From positions 1-18,091 of the forward strand of contig URRU01000016.1 of assembly GCA_900550335.1 (NCBI GenBank): DNA of 18,091 nucleotides, read 5' to 3'. Shown here piece after piece: positions 17,991 to 18,091 of this stretch; position 1 is the first letter of the stretch, and each line of letters begins with the position of its first letter. Source of the stretch: an uncultured Clostridium sp. GTDB taxonomy: Bacteria > Bacillota > Clostridia > Peptostreptococcales > Peptostreptococcaceae. Below the pieces are notes generated by a model. It saw only the letters and a list, made by a program, of their open reading frames with translations. It was not told the DNA's origin and searched no databases. Both the position numbers and the translations under genes were made by a program.

Positions 17991-18091
17991 GTAATTTTAT
18001 GCAAAATTTTTACAAAATATAGCTTTATTGTAGTAGAATAGAAAAGTAAAGCTTTATATAGAAAAAAACTAATAATAAGAAAATTACAATA

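Overview
The window is AT-rich, low-GC Firmicutes DNA with strong AGGAGG-type ribosome binding sites and T-tailed intrinsic terminators. Its gene content points to a strictly anaerobic, amino-acid-using Clostridia member, most likely Peptostreptococcaceae. The main clues are rubrerythrin and a Re-citrate synthase / aconitase / NAD-type isocitrate dehydrogenase cluster arranged as I recall it from Clostridioides difficile. The assignment is by gene content and base composition, not by a database search.

Layout. (1) Positions 1-4003: a beta-glucoside module made of the 3' part of a LicT/BglG antiterminator, a leader with a candidate RAT element, a PTS EIIBCA permease and a GH1 6-phospho-beta-glucosidase, closed by a terminator. 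(2) 4004-7875: a promoter, a DUF3592-like membrane protein, an HscC-type Hsp70, and a membrane-anchored J-domain protein whose HPD motif reads HPE; the last two overlap by ATGA. (3) 7876-8523: a palindrome-bearing promoter and a small membrane protein whose frame continues through an in-frame TGA for 46 more sense codons. A SECIS-like hairpin follows the TGA, making this a candidate selenoprotein with a UxxC motif. (4) 8524-10152: an unrecognised 257-residue protein and a small HAD phosphatase of the soluble P-type-ATPase-like kind. (5) 10153-11251: a universal stress protein and rubrerythrin, converging on a bidirectional terminator with (6) a minus-strand DEAD-box RNA helicase. (7) 12375-12942: a long, very AT-rich divergent region with a well-formed promoter. 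(8) 12943-17226: Re-citrate synthase, aconitase and isocitrate dehydrogenase, then a terminator. (9) 17227-18091: a nitroreductase-family flavoprotein read from a GTG start, its terminator, and the upstream region of a gene outside the window.

How the genes work together. The first module takes up aryl- or alkyl-beta-glucosides as 6-phosphates and hydrolyses them, with expression probably tied to substrate by antitermination. The citrate cluster is an oxidative half-TCA branch taking acetyl-CoA and oxaloacetate to 2-oxoglutarate, probably to supply glutamate. Rubrerythrin, the universal stress protein, the nitroreductase and perhaps the UxxC protein fit redox and stress defence in an anaerobe. 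The least understood parts are the HscC/HPE-J-protein/DUF3592 operon and the candidate selenoprotein next to it. No rRNA, tRNA, CRISPR array, insertion sequence or phage gene is visible.
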